Assembly: GCF_001598415.1 (NCBI RefSeq)
Contig: NZ_BCYX01000015.1
Span: 50,852-114,851, forward strand
From: Sphingomonas mali NBRC 15500
GTDB taxonomy: Bacteria; Pseudomonadota; Alphaproteobacteria; Sphingomonadales; Sphingomonadaceae
DNA: 64,000 nt
Direction: 5' to 3'
Of the stretch, positions 24,410 through 32,376 are shown in pieces. The translations under genes were made by a program, and so were the position numbers. Positions within the stretch are counted from its first letter, which is position 1; each line of letters begins with the position of its first letter. The notes below the pieces were generated by a model, which had not been told where the DNA came from, searched no databases, and saw only the letters and a list, made by a program, of their open reading frames with translations.

Positions 24410-25510
24410 ATGCTGCGTGCCCTGCTCGTCTTCCTGGCCCTGATGACCGGTTTCGCCGCGACCCCGGCCGCCGCCGATCGCGTCAAGGACTTGGGCGGAT
24501 TCCAGGGCATCCGCAGCAACCAGCTGACCGGCTACGGCATCGTCGTCGGGCTGGCCGGTACGGGCGACGACAATCTCGAATATACCATGCAGTCGATGAA
24601 GGCGGTCGCATCGCGCTTCGGCCTGCAGCTGCCCGCCGGCGTCAGTCCCGGCCTGAAGAACGCCGCGGTGGTGATGATCACCGCCGAATTGCCGGCCTTC
24701 GCCAAACCCGGCCAGCGGATCGACATCACCGTCGCATCGATGGGCAAGGCCAAGAGCTTGCGCGGCGGTGCGCTGATCATGACCCCGCTGATGGGCGCCG
24801 ACGGCCAGATCTATGCGATGGCGCAGGGCAACCTCGCGGTCGGTGGCCTGGGCATCGAGGGCAAGGACGGATCGTCGGTCGTCGTCAACGTCCCCTCGAC
24901 CGGCCGCATTCCCGAAGGCGCCACGGTCGAACGCACCGTCGATACCGGGTTTGAAACCGCGCCGACGCTCGTCTTCAACCTCGCCCGCGCCGATTTCACC
25001 ACCGCGCAGAACGTCGCTACCGCGATCAACGCGCGGTTCGGCGGCGGCGTTGCCGACGCAGTCGACGGCGTGTCGATCAAGGTCAACGCCCCCGCCGGCG
25101 CCGATGTCCGCGCGACGATGATGAGCGAGATCGAGAATCTGACCGTCACCTCGGCCGACCCGCCCGCACGCGTGATCGTCAATGCGCGGACCGGTACGGT
25201 CGTGATCAATTCGACGGTCCGCGTCGGCGCCGCCGCGATCACCCATGGCAAGCTGACCGTCCGCATCGACGAGAAGCAGACCGTGGTCCAGCCCGCGCCA
25301 TTCAGCCAGGGCCAGACCGCCAACGAACAGAAATCGGGCGTCAATGTCGAAGAAGAGAAGCGCCCGATGTTCCTGATGAACCCGGGGCCCAAGCTCGCGG
25401 ATATCGTCAAAGCGGTGAACGCGATCGGCGCCACGCCGTCGGACCTCGTCGCGATCCTCGAGGCACTCAAGGAAGCCGGCGCACTCAAAGCGGATCTGAT
25501 CATCCTGTGA
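24410..25510 (+). CDS. flgI: Flagellar P-ring protein FlgI
   Basis: FlgI (366 residues) forms the P-ring in the peptidoglycan layer. A signal peptide (MLRALLVFLALMTGFAATPA) precedes the conserved DRVKDLGGFQGIRSNQLTGYG, GLAGTGDDN and the C-terminal ATPSDLVAILEALKEAGAL. The start is ATG 24410; a TTG at 24395 would add five residues ahead of the signal peptide. The stop overlaps the GTG of flgJ. Confidence 0.95.
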   Translation: MLRALLVFLALMTGFAATPAAADRVKDLGGFQGIRSNQLTGYGIVVGLAGTGDDNLEYTMQSMKAVASRFGLQLPAGVSPGLKNAAVVMITAELPAFAKPGQRIDITVASMGKAKSLRGGALIMTPLMGADGQIYAMAQGNLAVGGLGIEGKDGSSVVVNVPSTGRIPEGATVERTVDTGFETAPTLVFNLARADFTTAQNVATAINARFGGGVADAVDGVSIKVNAPAGADVRATMMSEIENLTVTSADPPARVIVNARTGTVVINSTVRVGAAAITHGKLTVRIDEKQTVVQPAPFSQGQTANEQKSGVNVEEEKRPMFLMNPGPKLADIVKAVNAIGATPSDLVAILEALKEAGALKADLIIL

Positions 25511-25872
25511 CGGATATCCCCACACCCGTTCAGCCGACCAACGGCATCTCGACCGACAACAGCCGGCTGACCTCGCGCGCCAACCTGAAAAAGGCGGGCC
25601 AGCAGTTCGAATCGGTGTTCATCGGGATGATGCTGAAGTCGATGCGTCAGGCCAATCTGGGCGACGGATTGTTCGATTCCAAGAATTCGGAAACCTTTCG
25701 CGACATGCAGGACAAGCAAGTCGCGGAGAGCATGGCCGCGCATCAGCCGATCGGCATCGGCAAGGCTATGACCGAATTCCTCGCAAAGTCGCAAAAGGCG
25801 CTGCAGGACGCGGCGGCCGCCTCAGCCACATCGGGCGCGCCGGCCACGCCTGACGCAGGAACCACGTCATGA
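25507..25872 (+). CDS. flgJ: Rod-binding protein (single-domain FlgJ)
   Basis: A 121-residue protein equal to the N-terminal rod-scaffold domain of FlgJ: KKAGQQFESVFIGMMLKSMR and SETFRDMQDKQVAESMA. The C-terminal muramidase domain found in gammaproteobacterial FlgJ is absent, as is usual in alphaproteobacteria. The peptidoglycan-cutting role is probably filled by the transglycosylase at 15466-16431. It starts with GTG overlapping the flgI stop and overlaps flgK by four bases. Confidence 0.92.
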   Translation: MTDIPTPVQPTNGISTDNSRLTSRANLKKAGQQFESVFIGMMLKSMRQANLGDGLFDSKNSETFRDMQDKQVAESMAAHQPIGIGKAMTEFLAKSQKALQDAAAASATSGAPATPDAGTTS

Positions 25873-27206
25873 GCGACATGCTGTCGATCGGCGCGAGCGG
25901 CCTCAAGGCCTATCAGGTCGCGCTCAACACCGTGTCGGAGAATATCTCCAACGCGGGCACGATCGGCTATTCGCGCCGCACTGCCTCGACGTCCGAGGTG
26001 GCCGCGGTCGGCAAGAACACGTCGCTCAACGGCATGGGCTCGCTGGTCACCGGGATCGTCCGCGCCGGCGATTTCTACGCCGCGGCCCAGGTCCGCACCG
26101 CAGGTTCCGACCTGGCGCGGACAGAGACCAGCGTCACCTGGCTCGATCGCATCGAATCGAGCCTCGACGGCAATCAGCTGAGCACCCGGCTTTCGGACTT
26201 CTTCACTGCCTCGACCACGCTTGCGGCCGATCCGACATCGCTCGGCGCGCGCGCCTCGATGCTCGAAGCCGCGTCTGGCGTCGCCAGCGCTTTTTCGAGC
26301 ACCGGCAAGGCGCTCGATCAGGTCGCCCAGGATCTCGACGGCACCGCGCGCTCGTCGGTCGAATCGCTCAATGCCGCGACCGCCACGCTCGCCCGGATCA
26401 ATGACGGTCTCAGCCGCGCAGCCGCCGGCACCTCCGGTGCCGCGGCGTTGCTCGACCAGCGCGACCAGGTGCTCGAACAAATGAGCGCGCTGACCGATAT
26501 CTCGGTCGACTTCGACGCGATCGGCCGCGCCACCGTGCATGGCGGCGGCGCTGCTGGTCCCGTGCTGGTCTCCGGCACGCAGGCCGCTACGGTCACCTAC
26601 GCCTCCAATTCGGCCGGCGCGGTGTCGTTCAATGTGCTCAACGGCGCTGCGCAACAGAGTCTCGCCCCGAGCGGCGGCGCGCTGGCGGGCGTGGTCGATT
26701 CGATGCAGAGGGTGGTCGACGCCAAGAGCCAGCTCCAGGCCGTCGCCCAGGACTTCGCCAACGGCGTCAACACGGTTCAGACCGGCGGGCGCGACCTCGA
26801 CGGCAATCCCGGCCAGCCGCTGTTCGCGCTCGGCACCGGCGGCACCGCCGACATGACGATCGCCCTCGACGACCCGCGCGGCATCGCCGCGGCGGCGGTC
26901 GGCGGCGGCAGTCGCGACAACACCAATCTCGCGGCGCTTGCGGCGCTGCGCACGTCCGGCGGTTACGAGAACCGAATCGTCGACATGACGACCGCCAATG
27001 CCGCGACCTTGTCGCAGCGCAAGGCGGTGGCCGAGGCGCAGGACACGATCCACAGCAACGCCGTCGCCGCCCGCGATAGCGCATCGGGCGTCAATCTCGA
27101 CAGTGAAGCCGTCGACCTGATGCGCTTCCAGCAGGCGTATGCGGCGACCAGCCGCGTCATCCAGGTCGCGCGCGAAACGATGCAGACGATCCTCGATATC
27201 AGGTAA
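25869..27206 (+). CDS. flgK: Flagellar hook-filament junction protein FlgK
   Basis: FlgK/HAP1 (445 residues) is the first hook-filament junction protein. It has GASGLKAYQVALNTVSENISNAG at the N-terminus (core NTVSENISNAG) and the C-terminal signature SGVNLDSEAVDLMRFQQAY and RVIQVARETMQTIL. The middle part is variable and alanine-rich. Its start overlaps the end of flgJ (ATGA). Confidence 0.94.
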   Translation: MSDMLSIGASGLKAYQVALNTVSENISNAGTIGYSRRTASTSEVAAVGKNTSLNGMGSLVTGIVRAGDFYAAAQVRTAGSDLARTETSVTWLDRIESSLDGNQLSTRLSDFFTASTTLAADPTSLGARASMLEAASGVASAFSSTGKALDQVAQDLDGTARSSVESLNAATATLARINDGLSRAAAGTSGAAALLDQRDQVLEQMSALTDISVDFDAIGRATVHGGGAAGPVLVSGTQAATVTYASNSAGAVSFNVLNGAAQQSLAPSGGALAGVVDSMQRVVDAKSQLQAVAQDFANGVNTVQTGGRDLDGNPGQPLFALGTGGTADMTIALDDPRGIAAAAVGGGSRDNTNLAALAALRTSGGYENRIVDMTTANAATLSQRKAVAEAQDTIHSNAVAARDSASGVNLDSEAVDLMRFQQAYAATSRVIQVARETMQTILDIR

Positions 27207-27211
27207 GCCCG

Positions 27212-28105
27212 ATGCAGATCTCGACCAGCCAATTCTATGCGTTCAATCAGCAGAATATGCAGTCGCTGACCGCGACCGCCGACCAGCTGCAGACGCAGAT
27301 TTCGACGACCAAGCGGATCAACGCGCCGTCCGACGACGCGGTGTCCTGGCGGCGACTGCAGAGCCTCGCGCGCGACGGCGCCGACGACACTGCTTATGGC
27401 GGCAATTTGACGCTGGCGGGCACGACCTTGAGCCAGGCCGACGGCACGCTGAGTTCGATCACCGACGCGCTCCAGCAAGCGAAGGAACTTGCGGTCAAGG
27501 CGAACAGCGGCACGCTGTCGGCGAGCGACCGGGTGGCGATCGCCGACCAACTCGACGCGATCGTCACCAATCTGGTCGGCTATGCCAACGTCAAGGATTC
27601 GCGCGGCGCCGCTGTGTTCGCCAATGGCGACGCCGATGCCGTGATCAAGAATGCCGATGGCACGTTCAGCTTCGCCGCGACGGGCCCGACATCGATCCCG
27701 GTCGGCGCCAACGAGTCGATCCAGCCCGGCGATTCGGCCGCGCGCGTGTTCGTCGACTCGAGCGGCGGCAATATCCTCTCCACCATTTCATCGCTCTCGG
27801 CAGCACTCAGGGGTACCGGTAACGTCTCGACCATCGCCGGGGCGACCGGCGACGCGCTTCAGGCGGCCAACGATCAGGCGGCAAGCGTGCAGGCCGGCCT
27901 TGGCGCCCGGGCCGCGCGAGTCGACCTGGAGACCTCGCGGCTCAAGGACGTCGCCACCAATCGCGAAGCGGCCCGATCGTCGCTCGAGGATACCGACGTC
28001 ACTGCGGCGATCACCAATTTGCAGAAGACCATGACCGTCCTGCAGGCAACCCAGGCGAGCTTCACCAAGCTGGCCAGCATGTCGCTGTTCGACTTCCTGA
28101 AATAA
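27212..28105 (+). CDS. flgL: Flagellar hook-filament junction protein FlgL
   Basis: FlgL/HAP3 (297 residues) is a flagellin-like junction protein. MQISTSQFYAFNQQNMQSL and TTKRINAPSDDAVSWRRLQ form the conserved N-terminal helices. DTDVTAAITNLQKTMTVLQA and the ending SMSLFDFLK match the C-terminal family pattern. It is the last flg gene; structured DNA follows. No flagellin gene lies in the window. Confidence 0.93.
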   Translation: MQISTSQFYAFNQQNMQSLTATADQLQTQISTTKRINAPSDDAVSWRRLQSLARDGADDTAYGGNLTLAGTTLSQADGTLSSITDALQQAKELAVKANSGTLSASDRVAIADQLDAIVTNLVGYANVKDSRGAAVFANGDADAVIKNADGTFSFAATGPTSIPVGANESIQPGDSAARVFVDSSGGNILSTISSLSAALRGTGNVSTIAGATGDALQAANDQAASVQAGLGARAARVDLETSRLKDVATNREAARSSLEDTDVTAAITNLQKTMTVLQATQASFTKLASMSLFDFLK

Positions 28106-28309
28106 GTCTGGCGGCGCCAGCCGGTCCTCCAGCGGCAGTTTTCTTGCTGGCCGAAGGGGGAAGCGGGCTGGCGCCGCACCCGGTTCAGCTCCGCTGAATC
28201 CACAAAGCGCGACGACCTTAACCGGTTGGCTACGAAAAGCCGGTTAACCATTGAGCGAACCGGTCGTTATCCGGTTAGGCCGTGATTGCAGGGGGTAAGT
28301 AGAACTAAG
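28106..28309. other. flgL-motA gap with nested hairpins and CCGGTT repeats
   Basis: No coding sequence is seen. GCGGCGCCAGCC (28111-28122) is the exact inverse of GGCTGGCGCCGC (28166-28177), and CCAGC/GCTGG pair inside it, so a large stem is possible after flgL. A smaller hairpin TTCAGC-TCC-GCTGAA lies at 28184-28198. Further on, TTAACCGG (28218-28225) and CCGGTTAA (28240-28247) are inverted arms, followed by AACCGG at about 28259 and CCGGTT at about 28271. The second half probably contains the motA control region. Confidence 0.6.
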
Positions 28310-29173
28310 ATGTTTCCGGCAATCGGCCTCGTTGTCCTTCTGGCGATGGTCTTCGGCGGGTTCGTCTTCACCGGCGGCGCGCTGGGGCCCGTGCTCGAGG
28401 CCATTCCCCACGAAATGCTGATCATCGGCGGCGCCGGGGCCGGCGCGCTGATCATCGGCAATTCGCCCAAGGAGCTGAAAGGCCTGGGCAGCGGCATCAT
28501 GAAAGTGATGAAGGGGCCGAAATACAAGAAACAGGATTATCTCGACGTCATCTTCCTCGTCTCGAAGCTGATGAAGATGCTGCGGATGGACGGGCCGATC
28601 GCGCTCGAACCGCATGTCGAGGACCCCAAATCGTCGGCAATCTTCGCCGAATATCCCCGCCTTCTCGCCGACCATACATTGGTCAATCTGATCGCGGACA
28701 CGCTCCGCCTGGTCGTCGTTTCGTCGGGCACGCTCGACGTCCATGCGGTCGAGGAAGTGATGGATAACGCGATCAAGACGCACCACCACGAGGTCGAGGG
28801 GCCGCAGGGGACGCTGCAAAACCTGGCCGACGCGCTGCCCGCTTTGGGTATCGTCGCGGCGGTGCTCGGCGTCGTCAAGACGATGGGCTCGATCGACAAG
28901 CCGCCAGCGATCCTGGGTGCCATGATCGGATCGGCGCTGGTCGGCACGTTCCTGGGTGTGTTGCTGGCGTACGGCATGGTCGGGCCGCTGGCGACGCGCC
29001 TCAAGCAGATCATCGACGCCGACGCCGCAATCTATCATGTCGTCAAGCAGATCATCATCGCCTCGCTGCACGGTCACCCGCAGCCGCTGGTGATCGAGGC
29101 CGCGCGCTCGGGCATCGCGCATTCCAACCAGCCTGCTTTCGCCGAGGTCTTCGACGGTCTGCGTGGACGCTGA
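28310..29173 (+). CDS. motA: Flagellar stator protein MotA
   Basis: MotA (287 residues) forms the proton channel of the flagellar stator with MotB. Four membrane segments are visible, starting at IGLVVLLAMVFGGFVFTGG and ending in GAMIGSALVGTFLGVLLAYG. The channel region contains ADALPALGIVAAVLGVVKTM, with the conserved proline. The cytoplasmic loop has the usual charged residues. The ATG at 28310 is used; AGGGGG lies 15 bases upstream. motB follows after a 184-base gap that holds a repeat. Confidence 0.95.
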   Translation: MFPAIGLVVLLAMVFGGFVFTGGALGPVLEAIPHEMLIIGGAGAGALIIGNSPKELKGLGSGIMKVMKGPKYKKQDYLDVIFLVSKLMKMLRMDGPIALEPHVEDPKSSAIFAEYPRLLADHTLVNLIADTLRLVVVSSGTLDVHAVEEVMDNAIKTHHHEVEGPQGTLQNLADALPALGIVAAVLGVVKTMGSIDKPPAILGAMIGSALVGTFLGVLLAYGMVGPLATRLKQIIDADAAIYHVVKQIIIASLHGHPQPLVIEAARSGIAHSNQPAFAEVFDGLRGR

Positions 29174-29201
29174 TCGTGCAGGCGCCGGCGTTCGCTTTTA
29201 A

Positions 29202-29326
29202 TTTTCGCGCAGAGGCGCAGAGCTGTTCTCTTGCGCGGCAGCGCACGTCATCTAAACCGCCAAAAATAGCGGGCCGCTGGCGCGGCCGGGCGACACCTCT
29301 CCGCGCCCTCTGCGCCTCCGCGCGAA
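29202..29326. repeat. Inverted-end repeat between motA and motB
   Basis: TTCGCGCAGAGGCGCAGAG at the left end (29204-29222) and CTCTGCGCCTCCGCGCGAA at the right end (29308-29326) are inverted copies with one mismatch. The roughly 125-bp element splits motA from motB, which are usually adjacent. It is non-coding and resembles a MITE. Confidence 0.75.
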
Positions 29327-29357
29327 CCATTCTCCCGCTGACCTCGGAGGCCATCTG

Positions 29358-30299
29358 ATGGCCGCGCGCGCACCGCATGGCAGCAATCAGCCGCCGAAGA
29401 TCATCGTCAAGAAGATCTATATCGAGGCCCATGGCGCGCATCACGGCGGCGCCTGGAAAGTCGCTTATGCCGACTTCGTGACCGCGATGATGGCGTTCTT
29501 CCTGCTGCTGTGGATCCTCGGTGCGACCACCGAGAAGCAGCGCAGGGGCATCGCCGATTATTTCTCCCCGACCCTGGTCAACATGAAGGAGAATAGCGCG
29601 GGGTCGAACGGCATGTTCGGCGGATCGTCGATCACCGACAAGGACAATTACCCGCACAGGGCATCGCAGACCGGCACCAAATCGCTGACCATTCCCGTCG
29701 GCGCGACCGGCGGCGCCAATATCGGATCGGGCGAGAAAGGGTCGCTCAAGGCGCGCCTGACTGCCGAGGACCAGAGGAATTTCGACGAGATGAAGCGCAA
29801 GCTCGAACAGGCGATGAAGTCGCCTGCTTTCGCCAAGCTCGCGAGCCATGTGAAGTTCATTCAGACCCGCGATGGCTTGCGCATCGACCTGGTCGACGAC
29901 GCCGATTATTCGATGTTCGCGCTCGGCACGACCCAGCTCGTTCCGGAAGCGAGCAACCTGATCGGAATGATCGCGGGATCGGTCAAGGGCATGGAAAATC
30001 CGATCATGATCCGCGGCCACACCGACAATCTGGCCTATGGCAACCCGCTGGCGATGAACAACTGGATGCTGTCGACCGGCCGCGCCGAGGCGACGCGCCG
30101 CCGGCTTGCGACGGGCGGGCTGATGGAGGATCGCTTCTACCGCATCGAGGGCGTCGCCGACCGTGAGCCGATGATCGCGAACAATCCCGCCGACCCGCGC
30201 AACCGCCGCGTGTCGATCACCCTGCTTTATCGCGCGGGGTCGTTCGACGACGGTGGCAGCACCAGCATCCGGACCTCGCCAGGCGGGCTGAGCAAGTAA
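29358..30299 (+). CDS. motB: Flagellar stator protein MotB
   Basis: MotB (313 residues) anchors the stator to peptidoglycan. The single membrane segment KVAYADFVTAMMAFFLLLWI contains the essential aspartate (D39). The C-terminal OmpA-like domain has MIRGHTDNLAYG, MNNWMLSTGRAEATRRRLATGG and PRNRRVSITLLY. It is full-length, unlike the compact MotB-like protein at 17834-18364. A hairpin terminator follows. Confidence 0.95.
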   Translation: MAARAPHGSNQPPKIIVKKIYIEAHGAHHGGAWKVAYADFVTAMMAFFLLLWILGATTEKQRRGIADYFSPTLVNMKENSAGSNGMFGGSSITDKDNYPHRASQTGTKSLTIPVGATGGANIGSGEKGSLKARLTAEDQRNFDEMKRKLEQAMKSPAFAKLASHVKFIQTRDGLRIDLVDDADYSMFALGTTQLVPEASNLIGMIAGSVKGMENPIMIRGHTDNLAYGNPLAMNNWMLSTGRAEATRRRLATGGLMEDRFYRIEGVADREPMIANNPADPRNRRVSITLLYRAGSFDDGGSTSIRTSPGGLSK

Positions 30300-30305
30300 G
30301 AACCA

Positions 30306-30338
30306 AGGCGAAAGGCGCTCAGACGTCGCCTTTCGCCT
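30306..30338. terminator. Bidirectional intrinsic terminator
   Basis: AGGCGAAAGGCG (30306-30317) and CGCCTTTCGCCT (30327-30338) form a 12-bp stem with a 9-base loop, followed by CGTTTTC. It lies between convergent motB and the outer membrane protein gene and can serve both. Confidence 0.85.
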
Positions 30339-30354
30339 CGTTTTCAGGCCGGCC

Positions 30355-30975
30355 TTATTTGAACCGGAAGCCGATGGTGCCCATCACCCGCTGACGCGAG
30401 GTGTGGTCGCTATATTGCGAATAGACATATTGCGCGCCGACATAGACAGGCAGTTTCGAGTCGGTGCCGGTCAGTGTATATTCCAGCCCGCCACCAAGCT
30501 GATAGCCGTCGCTGCGGAAGTGGTCATAATAGCCGGTCTGTCCGGCCGGCGCGTCGAACCGCTTGCGCTGCTCGTTGTTCACATAGCCGCCCTTGCCGAA
30601 CACCAGGAAGCTCGGCGTTACGAGGTAGCCGACGCGGACCGCCGCACCCCATTCCTCGAACGACTTGTGGCAAATGTCGCCACCTCCACCGGTGGGCGTG
30701 CAATTCTCCGTCCAGTCGCTCGAGCGCCAATAGCTTGCTTCCGGCCCGACCACGATCTTGTTGCCGATCACGCCATCGAACCCGACCGTGGCGCCATAGC
30801 CGAACTTGTCGTTGTGAACGCCTTGCGATTGGAAGCGGTCGCCGCCGATGTCGCCCTCGACGCGAATACCGCGGAATGACGTCGGAGAATCTTGAGCGGT
30901 CGAAGAATCTTGGGCAGAAGCGGACTGCGGGGCGATCGCTGTAATGGCGATGGCGGTCAGAAGTAGGGTACGCAT
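30355..30975 (-). CDS. Outer membrane beta-barrel protein
   Basis: A 206-residue protein with a signal peptide (MRTLLLTAIAITAIAPQSAS, cleaved before AQD). The mature part has alternating strands with aromatic residues (KFGYGATVGFDGVIG, WGAAVRVGYLVTPSFLVFGKGGY) and ends in GTIGFRFK, the terminal aromatic expected for an outer membrane barrel. Two cysteines (NCTPTGGGGDIC) could form an extracellular disulfide. It resembles small opacity-type porins or adhesins; the function is not known. ATG 30975 has AAGGAA upstream. Confidence 0.85.
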   Translation of the reverse strand: MRTLLLTAIAITAIAPQSASAQDSSTAQDSPTSFRGIRVEGDIGGDRFQSQGVHNDKFGYGATVGFDGVIGNKIVVGPEASYWRSSDWTENCTPTGGGGDICHKSFEEWGAAVRVGYLVTPSFLVFGKGGYVNNEQRKRFDAPAGQTGYYDHFRSDGYQLGGGLEYTLTGTDSKLPVYVGAQYVYSQYSDHTSRQRVMGTIGFRFK

Positions 30976-31028
30976 AACGGATTTCCTTTGTCGCCTGATG
31001 AGCGGTGAAGGGCGTAACCTTCGAGAGC

Positions 31029-31085
31029 CTCGGTTGATCCGAGAATAATTGGACAAAAAAACAGACTGTTGCTTCATCGCAACAG
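31029..31085 (-). promoter_or_regulatory. Tandem hairpins with T-run in the leader of the barrel gene
   Basis: Read on the minus strand, CTGTTGC-GATGAA-GCAACAG (31085-31066) is followed by TCTGTTTTTTTG, the form of an intrinsic terminator. A second hairpin, CTCGG-ATCAA-CCGAG (31043-31029), comes next. Both are 55-110 bases upstream of the barrel gene start, and no minus-strand gene lies before them. An attenuator or a short terminated RNA would fit. Confidence 0.55.
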
Positions 31086-31201
31086 ACGCTTGATCCTTGA
31101 GCTCGAGGTCGGAACTTGCACGCTCGAACGGTGTTTGCCGTCCGCCGCCGCGAGCGAAAGCGGTCGTTGCAGCCGGCCTGGACTGGCCCTAGCCTCGCGA
31201 C

Positions 31202-32344
31202 ATGCTGTCCTTCCTCCTGTTCGCCGCGGCGAGCGCGGCGCAGCCCGTCGCTTCGGTCCGCGTGACCTTCGACCGCAAGGGTGAAACGTCCGCGCAAGCC
31301 GAGGGCTTCGCCGATCCCGCGGTCGATCGCGGTGTGACTCCCGACGACCCGGTGCGGATCGCTTCGATCTCAAAGCTGGTGACGGCGATTGGGGTGATGC
31401 GGCTGATCGAGCGGGGCAAGCTCGACCTCGATTCGGATGTATCCAAGTGGCTCGGCTATACCTTTCGCAATCCGGCTTTCCCCGACGCGCCGATCACGCT
31501 GCGCCTGCTGCTGTCGCATCGATCGAGCCTGACCGACACGATCGACTATGTCCTGCCGCTCGACGGCGACATGCGCGCGACCTTGGCCAATCCCAAGGCA
31601 TGGGACGCCGAGCACGCGCCGGGCAGCTTCTTCCGCTACACCAATTTCAATTTCCCCGTCGTCGCCGCGGTCATGGAGCGGGCGACCGGCGAGCGGTTCG
31701 ACCGCCTGATGGACCGGCTGGTGATCAGACCCCTCAGGCTAGATGCCTGCTATCAATGGGACACGTGCGACGACGCGACGATCGCGCATGGCGTCGTGCT
31801 GTTCCGCGGCGGACAAGTGACGCGCGACGACAATCACGGCAAGCGCCCGCCCTGCCCGGTCACGCCGGCGACCGACGGGAGCTGCGATCTGTCGCGCTGG
31901 AAGGCAGGCGCCAACGGTGCGATGTTCGCGCCGCAATCAGGCCTGCACATCTCCGCTCGGGGTCTCGAGCGGATCGGGCGGATGCTGCTCGGCAACGGCA
32001 AGGTCGACGGCGTCCGCCTGCTCTCCCCCGCCTCGGTCAAGCTGATGGAGACGCCCGCCTGGACCTATGACGGCCGTAATGGCGATATCGGCGACGGCTG
32101 GGTGTGCAGCTACGGCCTCGGCATGTTCGTGATTCCGACGCCGCAAGCGGGATGCCATGACGATCCGTTCGGCGACGGCAAGCGGCGGTTCGGGCATCTC
32201 GGCGACGCTTATGGCCTCAAGTCCGGATTGTGGATCGACCCGGCCAGCGGCACCGGCGTGGCGTACTTCGCGACCGACGTGCCGGCCGAGAAGGGTATGC
32301 ACTCGAGCTATACCATCACCGAGGAATCGCTAGCCCATCCTTGA
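31202..32344 (+). CDS. Serine hydrolase, beta-lactamase/class C PBP family
   Basis: A 380-residue exported protein of the class C beta-lactamase fold. After a short signal peptide come the SxxK motif SISK (S55, K58), the YxN motif YTN (Y146, N148), and near the C-terminus FGHLGDAYG in place of KTG. Four or more cysteines (CYQWDTC, CPV, SCDLS, CSYG, CHDD) suggest disulfides and a periplasmic location. These proteins may be esterases, D-amino-acid peptidases or lactamases. It is followed after 32 bases by a D-aminoacylase-like gene, which suggests linked roles. Confidence 0.85.
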   Translation: MLSFLLFAAASAAQPVASVRVTFDRKGETSAQAEGFADPAVDRGVTPDDPVRIASISKLVTAIGVMRLIERGKLDLDSDVSKWLGYTFRNPAFPDAPITLRLLLSHRSSLTDTIDYVLPLDGDMRATLANPKAWDAEHAPGSFFRYTNFNFPVVAAVMERATGERFDRLMDRLVIRPLRLDACYQWDTCDDATIAHGVVLFRGGQVTRDDNHGKRPPCPVTPATDGSCDLSRWKAGANGAMFAPQSGLHISARGLERIGRMLLGNGKVDGVRLLSPASVKLMETPAWTYDGRNGDIGDGWVCSYGLGMFVIPTPQAGCHDDPFGDGKRRFGHLGDAYGLKSGLWIDPASGTGVAYFATDVPAEKGMHSSYTITEESLAHP

Positions 32345-32376
32345 CGCCGACTGCCGCGACCGAAAGGATCGCGGCC

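Noticed and set aside
28133..28148. A GG-N10-GC sigma-54-like match (CGGCAGTTTTCTTGCT) upstream of motA
   Set aside because: The -24 element is GGCAG rather than GGCAC, the site sits inside a hairpin, and it is about 160 bases from motA. Not listed as a promoter.
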